A DNA stretch of 64,000 nt, from positions 89,488 through 153,487 of the forward strand of contig ADNK01000772.1 of NCBI GenBank assembly GCA_000320545.1. Reading direction: 5' to 3'. This document shows positions 49,589 through 59,820 of the stretch, piece by piece; the stretch's first letter is position 1; each line of letters starts with the position of its first letter. Source of the stretch: Bigelowiella natans CCMP2755 (taxonomy: Eukaryota; Cercozoa; Chlorarachniophyceae). The notes beneath the pieces are model-generated. The model had not been told where the DNA came from, did not search any database, and worked only from the letters and a program-made list of their open reading frames with translations. Position numbers and translations under genes: made by a program.

Positions 49589-49890
49589 GCATGCTCTTCA
49601 TTTTTTGATGCCCCTGACTCTGTCAAGACCAGAGTCTTGCTCGGCGCCCCCTCGGTTGTCCCCAACGTTGATCTCCGTGTGGACGTGGCTATCAGGAAGT
49701 TCCTGCTCAGGATAGATGCTTTGCGTCGTTGTCATTTGGCTGCTAGTTGTGATGCATTCAATGTTTAGTTCGTGCCAATTTGCATGAACCCCGCTAGTTT
49801 GCTGGTCAGTCCTCACTGAAGCCAGTTCGACGAGGCACTGCATTTCGCACATTGCAAGTGTCTGCACTTTGGAAATGTGGTTTTTCAGCA
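49589..49890 (+). repeat. Dispersed repeat, copy 2 (direct partner at 40279)
   Basis: Matches copy 1 with about one change per 100 bp at first. A 4-bp indel (GGATGCTTT versus GGATAGATGCTTT) shifts every reading frame, so the match is at DNA level and not constrained by protein. Confidence 0.85.
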
Positions 49891-50576
49891 TTGTTCTCAT
49901 TGTTCTCATTATTCTCATTGCACGTGTGCATTCGTTTGTTCATTGTTTGGTTTGTTGTTCGTTGGCTAGTTCGAGGCACTGCGTTCATTTCGCACACTGC
50001 TGGTGTCTTGCCAGCTTGCAACACTTTGGACACGCAGTTCACACACATCATCCTTGTTTTGTTGTTTCATTGATTCATTGATTCATTGTTTCGTTTTCAA
50101 AATTTCAACTGACAACTAGATCTGGGAAACACTCACCAAAAAAAACACTTTGCTCCAAAAAAAACGTGCAAATGACATGACATGTCAAAGGGCGGTGTCT
50201 CCAGTGTCTCCCACGACGTGGTTCTTGCTCGCGTGCAGTTTGCATCAATGCTTCATTCATGGTTTATTGTTCAAAAAGGAACCAGTGGATTGCAGTCCAT
50301 CATCACCTTTGTTTGTTTGTTCAGCGGCCTGATGACACCCAAAACTCCAAAACTCACCTGTTCACAACTTCACAACAGTGCTTTGCTTGCTTGCTTCAAG
50401 TTCTTGTTTCATTTCAGCAGCTCCAGGCACGCGCCCGCCCCCGCCGTCACCTGATCCTCCTCGTTCACGGCCCCTACGAGTTGCTCTGCCACCTCGGAGT
50501 GTTTGTTCCTGAACAAGGCCGCACGTCCAAGCTGTCACACCACTGCGACAGCGAACTGCAGGGCCCTCAGTTTCTT

Positions 50577-50612
50577 GAGGAGACCCTTCAGTGAACCTTG
50601 GAGGGTCTCCTC
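50577..50612. repeat. 11-bp perfect inverted repeat with 14-nt loop
   Basis: GAGGAGACCCT at 50577-50587 is the exact reverse complement of AGGGTCTCCTC at 50602-50612. It could form a hairpin in RNA. Confidence 0.8.
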
Positions 50613-51035
50613 ATCTTCGAAAGCGGTCCTTGCTGCCCGTCGAAGTCGAGTGCATGTGAGCGGGGGGAGCAGGTGACACCTCTGGGTGAGTGCGGTCGCC
50701 GCCACGCTAGCACGGCGCCACGGCCACAAGGGTCTCCTTATTGGTGTCCTCACTCAGGCAATGTGAAGCTGATGCGATGTTGCTTGTCGTTCTAGCGTGC
50801 TGACATTTGTCACATTTGTTCAGGGTCTGTTTCGGGGAAATGGAAGCTAATTGTGGTGTGCTGTGCTAGCGGTGTGGTGCGGTGGGTGCGACGCGGTACA
50901 GCAACAACGTGCACATGAAATTGCATCCGCTTCATTTCCAAAAACGTGTTCAGTATGAACTGTGCGTGAATCGAAGAATTATGAGGTCTAATGTTCTTCA
51001 TTCAGATGATTGTGAATGTACTATAGTTTTTCCAA

Positions 51036-51557
51036 TCAGTCTGCATTGTTGGCTTTCTTGCTTTCGGTAAGTGGCAGAACTTTACCACCATAATATGTTG
51101 GCTTAATGAATGAAAAATATGTGATGCTCAGCATTCCACCCACATAGACAAAGTAAAGAAGAGCGTGCAGGATATAGATAATCTCGATACGGTCTCCAGT
51201 CAAGGGAGCAAGTGCAGCACAGTCTTTACCCTTGCTGGAATATCTCGCGATCGGGATCGTGATTGTGCAGATAGTGTAAGCGGCTCCTCCAGCCAGATGC
51301 GCGAACCAATACAACGCAAACACAAATTGATCATCGGTGTAGCCCCCGAATGCCATTCCGACGCAGAGGAAAGCAACACAGAAGCATGTAACGGACATCA
51401 TTGCCACGGCATCCCTGGTAGATTGGCACTTAGAGTCATGAGGAGTTTGGCCCCAGATATCATAATAGAATATCATGAAGCCAAAGTTCTGAATCGCCAT
51501 CATGGCGGCGTGAAACACGATTTTGGGCTTGTCTTGGGGCAGCGATTTCACGACCAT
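51036..51557 (-). CDS. Four-helix membrane protein, single exon, unknown function
   Basis: Uninterrupted frame of 173 residues from ATG at 51557 to the stop at 51036, unusual here because most genes have many introns. Four hydrophobic helices: AAMMAIQNFGFMIFYYD, SVTCFCVAFLCVGMAFGG, FVFALYWFAHLAGGAAYT and IIYILHALLYFVYVGGMLSI, with a charged C-terminus (TESKKANNAD). The four-helix topology is MARVEL/tetraspan-like in a general sense, but no diagnostic motif is seen. Lack of introns might reflect retroposition (inference). Confidence 0.65.
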   Translation of the reverse strand: MVVKSLPQDKPKIVFHAAMMAIQNFGFMIFYYDIWGQTPHDSKCQSTRDAVAMMSVTCFCVAFLCVGMAFGGYTDDQFVFALYWFAHLAGGAAYTICTITIPIARYSSKGKDCAALAPLTGDRIEIIYILHALLYFVYVGGMLSITYFSFIKPTYYGGKVLPLTESKKANNAD

Positions 51558-51830
51558 GGTGCAGAGCTTGTTGGATACTGGAGCGTTTCGCAGCGGAGAG
51601 TGGGGAAGAGCTCGTATGTGAAGACTAGACGGATCGGCAACGAGAAGGAAGTCGATTTATTTTCAGCGAAAAAGGCCTTCATTTATGTGAATTTATGAAA
51701 CCATAACTATGTCGTAGATCGAAGTGTACGGGTAAATGTACATCGTTTTTGCGAGTACTACTGGATACAAAAAAGCGGCAGTGAGAATTGAATCCCCGAG
51801 AATCTTCACACCTCTTCGAGTATCTTATGC

Positions 51831-51870
<40 letters not shown>

Positions 51871-52206
51871 CCTCTCTCATAGACATCCACCCCTTCTGTT
51901 CGCCAAGCAATAATTGGCAAAATACATTTTCTCGAGTCAATACTGTTAACATAATTCGTTTCATTTCCGTCATCTTCTTAATCTCCCCACGTTTCAAGTT
52001 TTCGTTTTATACTTTCCTTTTTATACAGAGTTTTCTTTTTAAATTCGCCCTTTGGTTGTACACATCCGACCCTTAACCTAGTTGATAGATATGCAAAGGA
52101 TTTTCCGACTTTTTCAGGATTTCCACGATTCATTCTGGCTCTTCTCTCTCTAAAAAGTGCACAAACGCGGTTTGTCGGTGTAGCTAGAATCCGACGACGC
52201 CTGGCG
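51558..52206. other. Divergent promoter region, no gene seen
   Basis: Between the start of the four-helix protein (minus) and the start of the DsbA-like gene (plus). Contains (CT)n at about 51835-51870. Minus frames over 51978-52289 are the shadow of the DsbA-like first exon. Confidence 0.5.
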
Positions 52207-54274
52207 ATGGCAACCACGAACACTCCCTCTTCTTCGATTGAGAAGAAAACCCTTAAGATCGACATCGTCTCGGACAACGTAAGTTTCATTCATCATTATC
52301 AATGGAAGGGTGCAACGTGATCAATCTTCACACTTGATTTTTTACACTGTTGTAGTCTAATGCGTGTTGTCTCCGTAACTAACGAACTGACAGTCATGTT
52401 TTTAACAATGATGATCAGGTCTGACCCTGGTAGTATGATATTCTCTATAAATCAAAGTCTAGTTGCCGTATTCCTCCATAAAATCACAAAATAAGTGCTT
52501 CTTTGCTACTAGTGTTTAATTACACTCTCTTTCTAGGTGTTTCGTCGGCAAGCGTCGCATGGAATTGGCGCTGAAGAAACTGCCGGCAGACTGTACGTGA
52601 CATTTCGAGGAACTTTATTCTCTCTTTCACGATAATAAACGGCGATTGAGTTCGCTTAATTTTGTGACGGGCGAATCTACAAATCTGTGCGAGAAAATGT
52701 GGCAGCAACTTTATAACATCGAAAATTAGCGCCGGAGGATCATAATTATAACCAACGCCTTTCCAAACTCTATATCATTTCATAATTAGATAAGGTGACT
52801 GTGAATTGGAAACCCTTCTTCCTCAACCCACAGGCTCCCACACCGTAGTAACATACTTAAATAGGACAAGAGATAAAAATATATATTCAAAGTATCCTTG
52901 CCTACCTGCCTTCTGCTGCTACTTTCTACTACTGCTGCATAAATAAAATACACGGATCAACTGCAGATAGAACGCTGTTTTTTGGCCTGCAGTACGGTTT
53001 GCAGGGCAAAGACATCAATGATCTATGGTCATTTCACGAAATGATGCTTAAATCTTCTGTTGTCTTTCAGCTGCGAACTATTTTACGATAGCGAGTACAT
53101 TGCCCAGCAAGAATCATGACTTTCCCTCGTCGCATATTCCTTACATCCCCTTCCTTTTCCTACTTTTCCACTATTCTGTTTTTATTCAGAGGGGTAGACA
53201 AGATGGAGCATTACTACCAGAAGTTCGGGAAGGAAAGGGTCGTAGAATGCAAACTATTTAAGAGTAGTATAGAAATCGTATTAATAAGAGTATTTCTCCC
53301 TTACACTGATAACTGTTGTCCGTGCTGTGGCGAGCATTTGTTGACGCATACTGCGGCAACGAAGTGCAGTACTGTTTCGTCGTCAATTGTCTGGATCACA
53401 TGATAATAAGTTTCATGTTTTCTATCCGCGAAAAGGTGGACAAGATGATTCCGTACATGAAGGAGCAAGGATCGAAGGTTGGCATTAAGTTTTCCTACAA
53501 GGGAAAGGTAGAAGAAATTAAAAATATGCGGGAAGTGCATGCCGAAACTGTTGGCTTGCTTTTAAAGGGGATCGAGAAGAGGAGTGGTGTTCAAAATGGA
53601 TTTACGATTTTTCCGCCTGTTGACCAAAAATCACATACGTAGGTTGGAAATACGATGGATTCGCATCGCCTCCTCTACTTTGCCAGGGACAACGGAAAAC
53701 AGGTGGGGGGTATTTGCTTTACATTCCTTGCTATTGGTTGATCGGCCTTTGCTGCTATTTACTCCAGGACGAGATGATAGAGAAGCTCATGTCCTATTGT
53801 GAGTATTAACCTCCAGCTGAGTTTAGAGCAGAAAAGCATATGTGATATTGGCGTTATTCGTTCAGTCTTGAAACTTTATCAACTTAGTTCTGTTCTATTT
53901 TTATCTTTTGACTTCCTAACAGACTTCGAGCAGGAAAAGGACATTTCAGACTCTAAAGTTTTAGAGGCAGCTGCATCTGAAATCGGTCTCAAAGATGCCA
54001 AGGAATTCCTTGCTACGGACAAGCTAAAAGACGAGGTAATATCCTGTTTGCAACGAAGTTTTGAACAAAGCAGCTCATTTCTCAACAAAACACTGTTATT
54101 TCTTCTTATTGTTGTTGTAATTAGGTCGTTGCAGATGTAGATGAAGTCCGCCAGATGGGAATCAGCGGAGTACCTGCATTTATCATCAACGGCGAGGAAC
54201 TGCTCTCTGGTGCACAAGAAACGAAGACATGGGTGGATATCCTAATTGAGCGTGGTTACATCCAAAAGAAATAG
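52207..54274 (+). CDS. DsbA/FrnE-like thiol oxidoreductase, candidate selenoprotein (U-P-W-C)
   Basis: Ten exons: 52207-52278, 52419-52429, 52537-52592, 52790-52844, 53190-53238, 53436-53507, 53643-53702, 53768-53798, 53923-54035, 54125-54274. They sum to 669 nt (222 residues plus TAG) with every phase matching. Family blocks: KIDIVSDNV-x-PWCFVGKRR at the N-terminus, NWKPFFLNPQAPTPGVDKM, VGNTMDSHRLLYFARDNGKQ, YYFEQEKDI and the cis-Pro loop GISGVPAFIING...LSGAQ, as in FrnE/DsbA thioredoxin-fold proteins. The 11-nt exon 2 reads GTC TGA CCC TG: residue 26, normally the first Cys of CPWC, is encoded by TGA. Skipping exon 2 would break the frame and lose the motif. No signal peptide, so probably cytosolic. 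Alternative: a nonsense-mutated gene, but the rest shows no decay. Confidence 0.85.
52419..52429 (+). other. 11-nt microexon carrying in-frame TGA (candidate Sec codon 52422-52424)
   Basis: Preceded by ACAATGATGATCAG and followed by GTAGTA, a donor form used by other genes here. It encodes Val-(TGA)-Pro and two bases of Trp. The next exon completes TGG then TGT, restoring the VxPWC motif exactly. Confidence 0.8.
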
Positions 54275-55365
54275 TAGTTCGTCATATTTTGGTTAAACCA
54301 GCAACGAACAATGTGCTATGGTTTGGGAAGATTCGCGTATACAGAGCATTTATACTCACCACCAAGAATACAGCATTCCATGTTATGAAGGCGTGAGTCT
54401 AAAACAGACACAGAAATAGGGCTTACGTTGGACTCGAAGGGGTGGTAGTGCGTACTTTACGCGGTGGTATAAAAACTCTGTTCTTGTTGTGTTAGAAAGC
54501 GAGCTAGTTATTTTTGAGAATTGGATAGAGCTTGGCATGCATCTAGACATGTCGTCAAGAGTCAATGTGCCACGCTTAGAAACCGTGATGATGGAACGTT
54601 ACAATGCATGGCGTGCACATCCTGACATACGCCAACATGATCGACATGTAGAACAAGGGATGCATCATGATTGTCAACATGCATGATGATCATTGTGTTG
54701 CGTCAGTGGACATTGTGCTGACACATGCATCTTCACAACACTTACTGCATGAACATCTGCAATGGCTGTCTCAATGTCTAGCTGTCAACCAACTTGTGCA
54801 TGATCGAAGCTGTCGCTCGCTTGCACACGTGTTCACGTGTGATCATGTCTGGAAGTACGAAACGATGCAATGGAGCACTGCAACGGATAGTAGTTACAAA
54901 TGTGGGGAATGGCGGTCATGCATGCTAGCATGATTGATCCAGCAGCTCAAGGTGGAGCTAGCTAGCTAGCAAAGCCGCCTGTCCAACAACCCACTGACCA
55001 CACGACACGTCCCCGCGCGCCTCCACTTGTTCTAGTGTTGTTGTGCATGCATTTCTTCTCGCGCCGATCCATGTAATCGTAGCTATTAACTAGCAAAAAT
55101 TGACATCGCAACGCATGGCTGCAAAATGAATCGATGTCATGATTGCAGCAAACTGCAGGTACGAGCTTCTCAATTGTCAACGTTGGTGCACATTAGGATC
55201 AAGCGTACCAGAATAATGCAACATTTCAAATGCTCCGACCAAAATTTAAGCGCGAATGATTGTAAATTGCTGAACAAATGGGTACCAGGATAGTTATGGA
55301 ATGTACTCAAAAGCAAAAACACACATAATTTGCAACGCCACTGGGCGAAGAACATTAGGCTAGGT
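54275..55365. other. 3' flank of DsbA-like gene and palindrome-rich spacer; SECIS not identified
   Basis: The 3' UTR should start at 54275. ATGA occurs at 54385 with AAAA at 54401 and GA at 54413, but the connecting stem is too weak to call a SECIS. A small hairpin GCGTA/TACGC lies near 54453. From about 54490 on, TGCATG/GCTAGC-rich spacer with no gene. Confidence 0.45.
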
Positions 55366-55369
55366 TGTT

Positions 55370-55960
55370 CTTTGTCCCGGCTGACTCCATAATCGGAACA
55401 AAAAAAGAAGCAAGTACTTCAGGATTGAATCTACTTGATTCCTCAGTTGACCCTTTCAGCATTAGACTATGTCCGTTTAAATTTAAAATCTAAAAAAAAT
55501 GAGGGTCAGTTCATTGAATTTCTGAGATTGATGCAGAGGGTACATTCTCCACATGGTCCTTAAAAGAGGCTCTAATTTTTTTTGGGAAGTACTCGATGTA
55601 TTCATTTAGGTCATTTATAGTTATCATGTAATCTTTCCTAAAATATGCATAGATTGTCTATTAAAGCTTGCATGTAGTCCATCTTGTGAAGAACGTCACT
55701 TATCATATTCCCCATGAAGATATTGAGAAGGATTGGAAAGAAAATTCAACAAAGTATACATGGAGACTCTGACATATCTTTCCATGTTGGAAACCTAGTT
55801 CAAAATAAAACTTAGGAACTGTTGCAAAGAAATTGCATGTCAATCATTTTACATTTTCAGATCCCTGTGCACCTGGTGCAAGTACTACACGACCAATATT
55901 GAATTTTAAGTCTCCTGCTTCCATTCTCCGCCAGGTGTTTTCGAGATTGAGCAAGCGCTG
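55370..55960 (-). mobile_element. Degenerate gypsy-type reverse transcriptase fossil
   Basis: On the minus strand about 55760-55500 reads NIFMGNMISDVLHKMDYMQA then LIDNLC in place of the catalytic YIDDLL, followed after a frame break by KDYMITINDLNEYIEYF, a typical gypsy/copia RT layout (PDIFQxKM...YVxxYIDDLL...HLxxL). Several stops and at least one frameshift; the second catalytic Asp is Asn. Clearly dead and more decayed than the element at 60-64 kb. Confidence 0.6.
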
Positions 55961-56621
55961 GCTTTTCTAATAACAGTTAGATCATGTTAATTTGATGTTG
56001 AAACCCATTTGTGCGACTATGTGGGGGTGTACCTGGCAATGATATGAAGAATCTATGTTCGACTGAAAATGAATCATTTCCTTGCATCAAGAACTTTCCA
56101 AGTCTCATTGTGATGTACTTCTACCTGTTTTCTCAGCACACTCAATTCCTCCTTTAGTTTCACATCCGGTGATTCTATATTGAAGGGGTGTGTCGCCATT
56201 TTCCGGTCTCTCTTTCATAGGTTGTCGCGATATTAAAATCCAAGCGCTTAATGCAGGGAAAAACTTCGTACTCGCACATTGTGCTGCAGTTATCATTCAT
56301 GCCCTGTCTCAGGGCCAGTGAACAAGAGGAATCATTTCAAAATTAGCGCCCCAGACTACCTTTCGCTTCTGGGAATGCAGGAAGTTTCGATCCGATTTCA
56401 TGATATCACAGGGAAATGGTTGGAATTGGGACGGCGTTCCGAAATAAAGGGGAACTTGGCAGAGAAAAGCAAGAAAGAACCTTGTCGTTGCTTGGAATCC
56501 CCACGTACTTCCCAGCATCCGCAGGGTCGATCCATTCCAACAATTTCTCCCAGTGTCGCTACCCTAGACGAACACCAAGGAAAACACAACACATTCGAAG
56601 TCGAACACATAATCCTGTGAA
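55961..56621. other. Spacer upstream of the PH-domain gene
   Basis: No gene could be established. Overlapping open frames on both strands around 56280-56640 have no motifs and may be 5' UTR. Confidence 0.45.
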
Positions 56622-57543
56622 ATGGGGGGTGTATGTGCCCGCTCACGAGAATCCACTAATCAAGAGGCTATGGGAGATGAGATTCGTACGAGTAAGAATC
56701 TTGAAAAGGAGACCTGGTCGGAAGATTACAAACTTGATTTAGGTAGCAGCATAGGGAAGAATACGAAAACGCTAACGGGTGAAGAGAGCAGCATAAATAC
56801 CCCAAAATCATATGCTACTGGAACGACTAGCTATTGTGACAGTCCACGGACCGAAAAGGATACGTTAAGTGAAAATGAAGGACATAAAGCAGTCAATCCG
56901 GATGGGATAGAAAATCATGGCGGAGACATGGAGCTGGATGAAAATATGGTTCCCTTCATGACTCCTTCAGAAAAGAGTGCAGACTTGCTTACCAAAGTGG
57001 TTACGAAGGCTAATGAAACAGGAAATTTAGTTTTGCATCAAGGATTTCTTGAGCGGGCATGCTATGAAGAAAATAGCAGCCTTCGAAAACCACTGAAATG
57101 GAAAGAGGAATTCTTCATACTGCATCAATACGTCCTTTTTCATGGTATGAGACTTAAATATCAATAGATACTAGTATATTGACAAAAAGTGATTTTAAAC
57201 TTGCATCTCAGGGACAAACAAAAAAGGTGTCCTCCAGCAAGCGATAGATGGTATTTTTACAAAGGCAAACATCTTACCATTGTCGAATATTGCTTCCTTT
57301 GAAAGGGATAAGAAGCGAATGGGGGTTTTTCATTTGCATTTGAGATCCAAAGATGGCAAATCTCTGCACTTAATGTGCCGTTCGACGGATGGAGGCGATA
57401 TTAATCCTTGGATAACTGCATTACGAAATTCGAAGTCGTCATTCAGTAAAATAGTAAGCGATTTTGCACGGCAGAATATTCAGAGGCGAAGTACTGCACG
57501 AGCAAGACAAAATCTTGCTATGGCAATTAATGGGGCAGCGTAG
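56622..57543 (+). CDS. PH-domain protein with possible N-myristoylation signal
   Basis: Two exons (56622-57144, 57212-57543) join in phase to 284 residues. The N-terminus MGGVCARS has Gly2 and Cys5, compatible with myristoylation plus palmitoylation (a prediction). Residues about 20-130 are polar and probably disordered. A pleckstrin-homology domain spans about 138-250: GFLERACYEENS, KWKEEFFILHQYVLFHG, then VFHLHLRSKDGKSLHLMCRS and the C-terminal helix with the conserved Trp (INPWITALRNSKSS). PH domains bind phosphoinositides; with a lipidated N-terminus this would be a membrane-associated adaptor. A basic tail (RRSTARARQNLAM) ends at the stop. It overlaps no other gene. Confidence 0.75.
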
Positions 57544-58058
57544 ACAAAGACTTATTCTTCCTTAAGGAGAACGTAGATCATCATGCAAACAATTTGATTG
57601 CTTCAATGTTTAAAACAAGCAAATCAAGCCTGCACGTATCCACATTGTAATTCTAGGCCGGATTGGGCACACGCTGCATGGATGTCACAATGTACAGATT
57701 GAAATTCATGGCGCGTGCCCCCAGACTTGTCTAGAGACGGTAGGTTGTGTTTGATGTGAGAACGCATCCATGTGTCTAGATGTTAATTAGTTCGATCTAG
57801 ACGGATGCGATGCTATGCATCACACATACCAGCACGCTGAAAAACAGATTTGTTGTTCGTTGCATCGCTCACGCACGTGCTAGACGTGTCATTTTGCAGC
57901 CTACTTGATCATTCGAGTTGTTCATTTACACAGAGAATGCGATCAAGACGATTCAATCGGTTCTGATTGAATTTGATGTTCAGTGTTGTCTAGATAGCTA
58001 GTTGTGCACATGGACAGCTATGCAGATCATGAGATCTAGAGATGGATATGCACAGATG

Positions 58059-58104
<46 letters not shown>

Positions 58105-58527
58105 ATCCATCCAAAAGTCTCACGGTCGCACAACAGTGTTATCTAGGTGTGTGCAGTGAGCACTGTTGACATGTGCACAAAATCAATGGATGTGAGACAA
58201 TGTCAAGCACTGATTTGTGCTTCGCACAACTTGACGCAATCTAGCAATGCGCAGCATGACTTTGGAAGGAACTTTTTGATCTTTTTTTTTTGAAGGTGTG
58301 AATGAGCTTAATACAAGGTTCTGGGGCCTTAAAATGCATGTCACTTTAGACACTTTGATAACTGTTTAATAACTATTAACAATTCAATTACACAGTTGGC
58401 TTGCCGAATACAATATTCGCAAGCAAATTTTTCCTGATGCTAATCTGCTTAGTGACAAACTAAGATTTAATAGCGAAGGTGCAATACCTAGTTGTACACA
58501 AGTCACAAGAAATCTGCAGAAGCACCT
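57544..58527. other. Convergent spacer, no gene seen
   Basis: Palindrome- and TGCATG/CTAGA-rich DNA between the PH gene (plus) and the minus-strand Ser-rich gene, with (GA)n at 58063-58100. Confidence 0.6.
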
Positions 58528-59210
58528 TCAAGCCCCATGTACCGAAGACAATGATTTACTGGTACTGTAGCTCGTTGATGAAGTGCTTCCACTAACGTTA
58601 ATACTATATTCCGATTTCTCACGAGTCGATGGTTCAGCTTCGGCGTGCATGTTGATGATGATTCTCTTTCTTCGTGATGAAGAAACGCTCGCTTTTCGTG
58701 GAGCTACAATCCTTGGACTGTTTTTTTGTGAGCTCCATGAATCTACCATAGTTGAGACCGACAACTTCGGTCGTAAACGTTCTGATCCAATGCTAGTCAC
58801 TGCCATCTGCTCGTAGGACGTGGGGCATGTGACTCCTTTTATGGCTATAGGTGCTCGGTCTGCCAAGCCTGAAATTCAAAAGTTAAGGTGTTCGAGTATT
58901 CGAGCAGTAAGTTTCTCGAATTGTGTGTACCTTGTCGGTTATTCCTTATCAGAATTTTTGAGATAGGTTTCTTTACCACAGCAGTATGATCTCTCAGTTC
59001 TTGCATTTTCTTCAATTGTTTCTGGCGAAGTTTTATTGAGCTAGGGCCTATGTTCATTTTCCTTACCCAGGGACGTCGAGATGACTTAGACGACCTTGAT
59101 ACACTGTACTTCTTCGATCCAAGGCAACAGAGCCACCATCTAGAGCTACTGTTTGCGATGGATTCATCTTCTTTGAGGGACGGGCCCGTGGCTCTAGTGG
59201 AGAAGTCCAT
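58528..59210 (-). CDS. Basic, Ser-rich protein of unknown function
   Basis: Two exons (59210-58931 and 58868-58528) join in phase, 206 residues. Start MDFSTRATGPS. A Trp/Cys cluster (SRWWLCCLG), then a basic segment with a short helix (KLRQKQLKKMQELRDHTAVV) and a Ser/Arg-rich C-terminal half (RKASVSSSRRKRIII). No signal peptide or membrane helix. Could be nuclear or cytoskeletal; no family recognised. Confidence 0.6.
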
Positions 59211-59820
59211 TTTGGTGTGGCTCTTGAGTTATGTAGCTATGTGGCACAGGGCTTCAACGGAGCCGAGTTTTCAGATTTAAGATGCGATGATGCAGTGAGA
59301 GCTGCATGAAATAGCGGAAAGGTTGGGGAGTTACCTCAACGACAAATGCATGTTCATCTTTCAAGCCCCAACGGCATTGTTCTCTCTGGGAATCAGCACA
59401 ACTTTATCGAGGTCAGCCGCGAAATTAATTTCGTGTTTTTGTCCGCTTCCTTTCTCAACACGTCGCCTCGGAACACGGTTCGTCACTTGTTTTTGTTGTG
59501 TCGTGCAGCACTTAGCACCACGTGTCTGCTCGTTCTCAGTGAGGGCATCAAGCCATGGGCCTGAAGCAGCACTAAGTACTTGAATAGCCGACGCTGCTCC
59601 GAGTGACTAAGCGGATGCTTTTCGTGGAGTTGCTCGTTTCATGAATTGGCTTGAGTTCGTTGCTGCGACAAGTGGTCAGGGCCAAAGAGCAGCAAATGGC
59701 CAGGATGGTTTGTGGCAGACGCACGGAAAAGAAGCGTTTGGAGATGTTGCGCGTAAGGTGTTCACAGGCCGAGGCGCTACGTGCACAAGTAGGCAGGGGG
59801 GGGGAAAGGCACGTTTGCTT
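59211..59820. other. Region between the Ser-rich gene and the gypsy element; LTR end not located
   Basis: The lower end of the element's 3' LTR may lie here, but no TG...CA pair with target-site duplication could be seen. Short frames on the plus strand show no motifs. Confidence 0.35.

Larger units (their letters stand above)
49107..51035. other. Gene-poor stretch with the second dispersed-repeat copy and a hairpin
   Basis: Holds repeat copy 2 (49589-49890), related TTCATTG/TTTGTTC-rich DNA to about 50100, and a GC-rich section at 50400-50760 with an 11-bp inverted repeat. Frames over 50400-50600 (LVHGPYELLCHLGVFVPEQG) are isolated, and no gene was traced. Confidence 0.5.

Noticed and set aside
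50400-50594. Coding exon LVHGPYELLCHLGVFVPEQG
   Set aside because: Looks protein-like, but no flanking exons, start or family match; left as an observation on a GC-rich block.
51978-52289. Minus-strand 103-codon frame
   Set aside because: Shadow of the first exon and upstream region of the DsbA-like gene; no splice logic or motif.
52419-52429. Genome-wide reassignment of TGA to Cys or Trp
   Set aside because: TGA ends the TFIIS-like protein, the RING-CH protein and the gypsy pol frame at sensible positions, so it is a normal stop here.
54385-54414. SECIS call at ATGA...AAAA...GA
   Set aside because: The stem has only seven pairs with a mismatch and no supporting lower helix.
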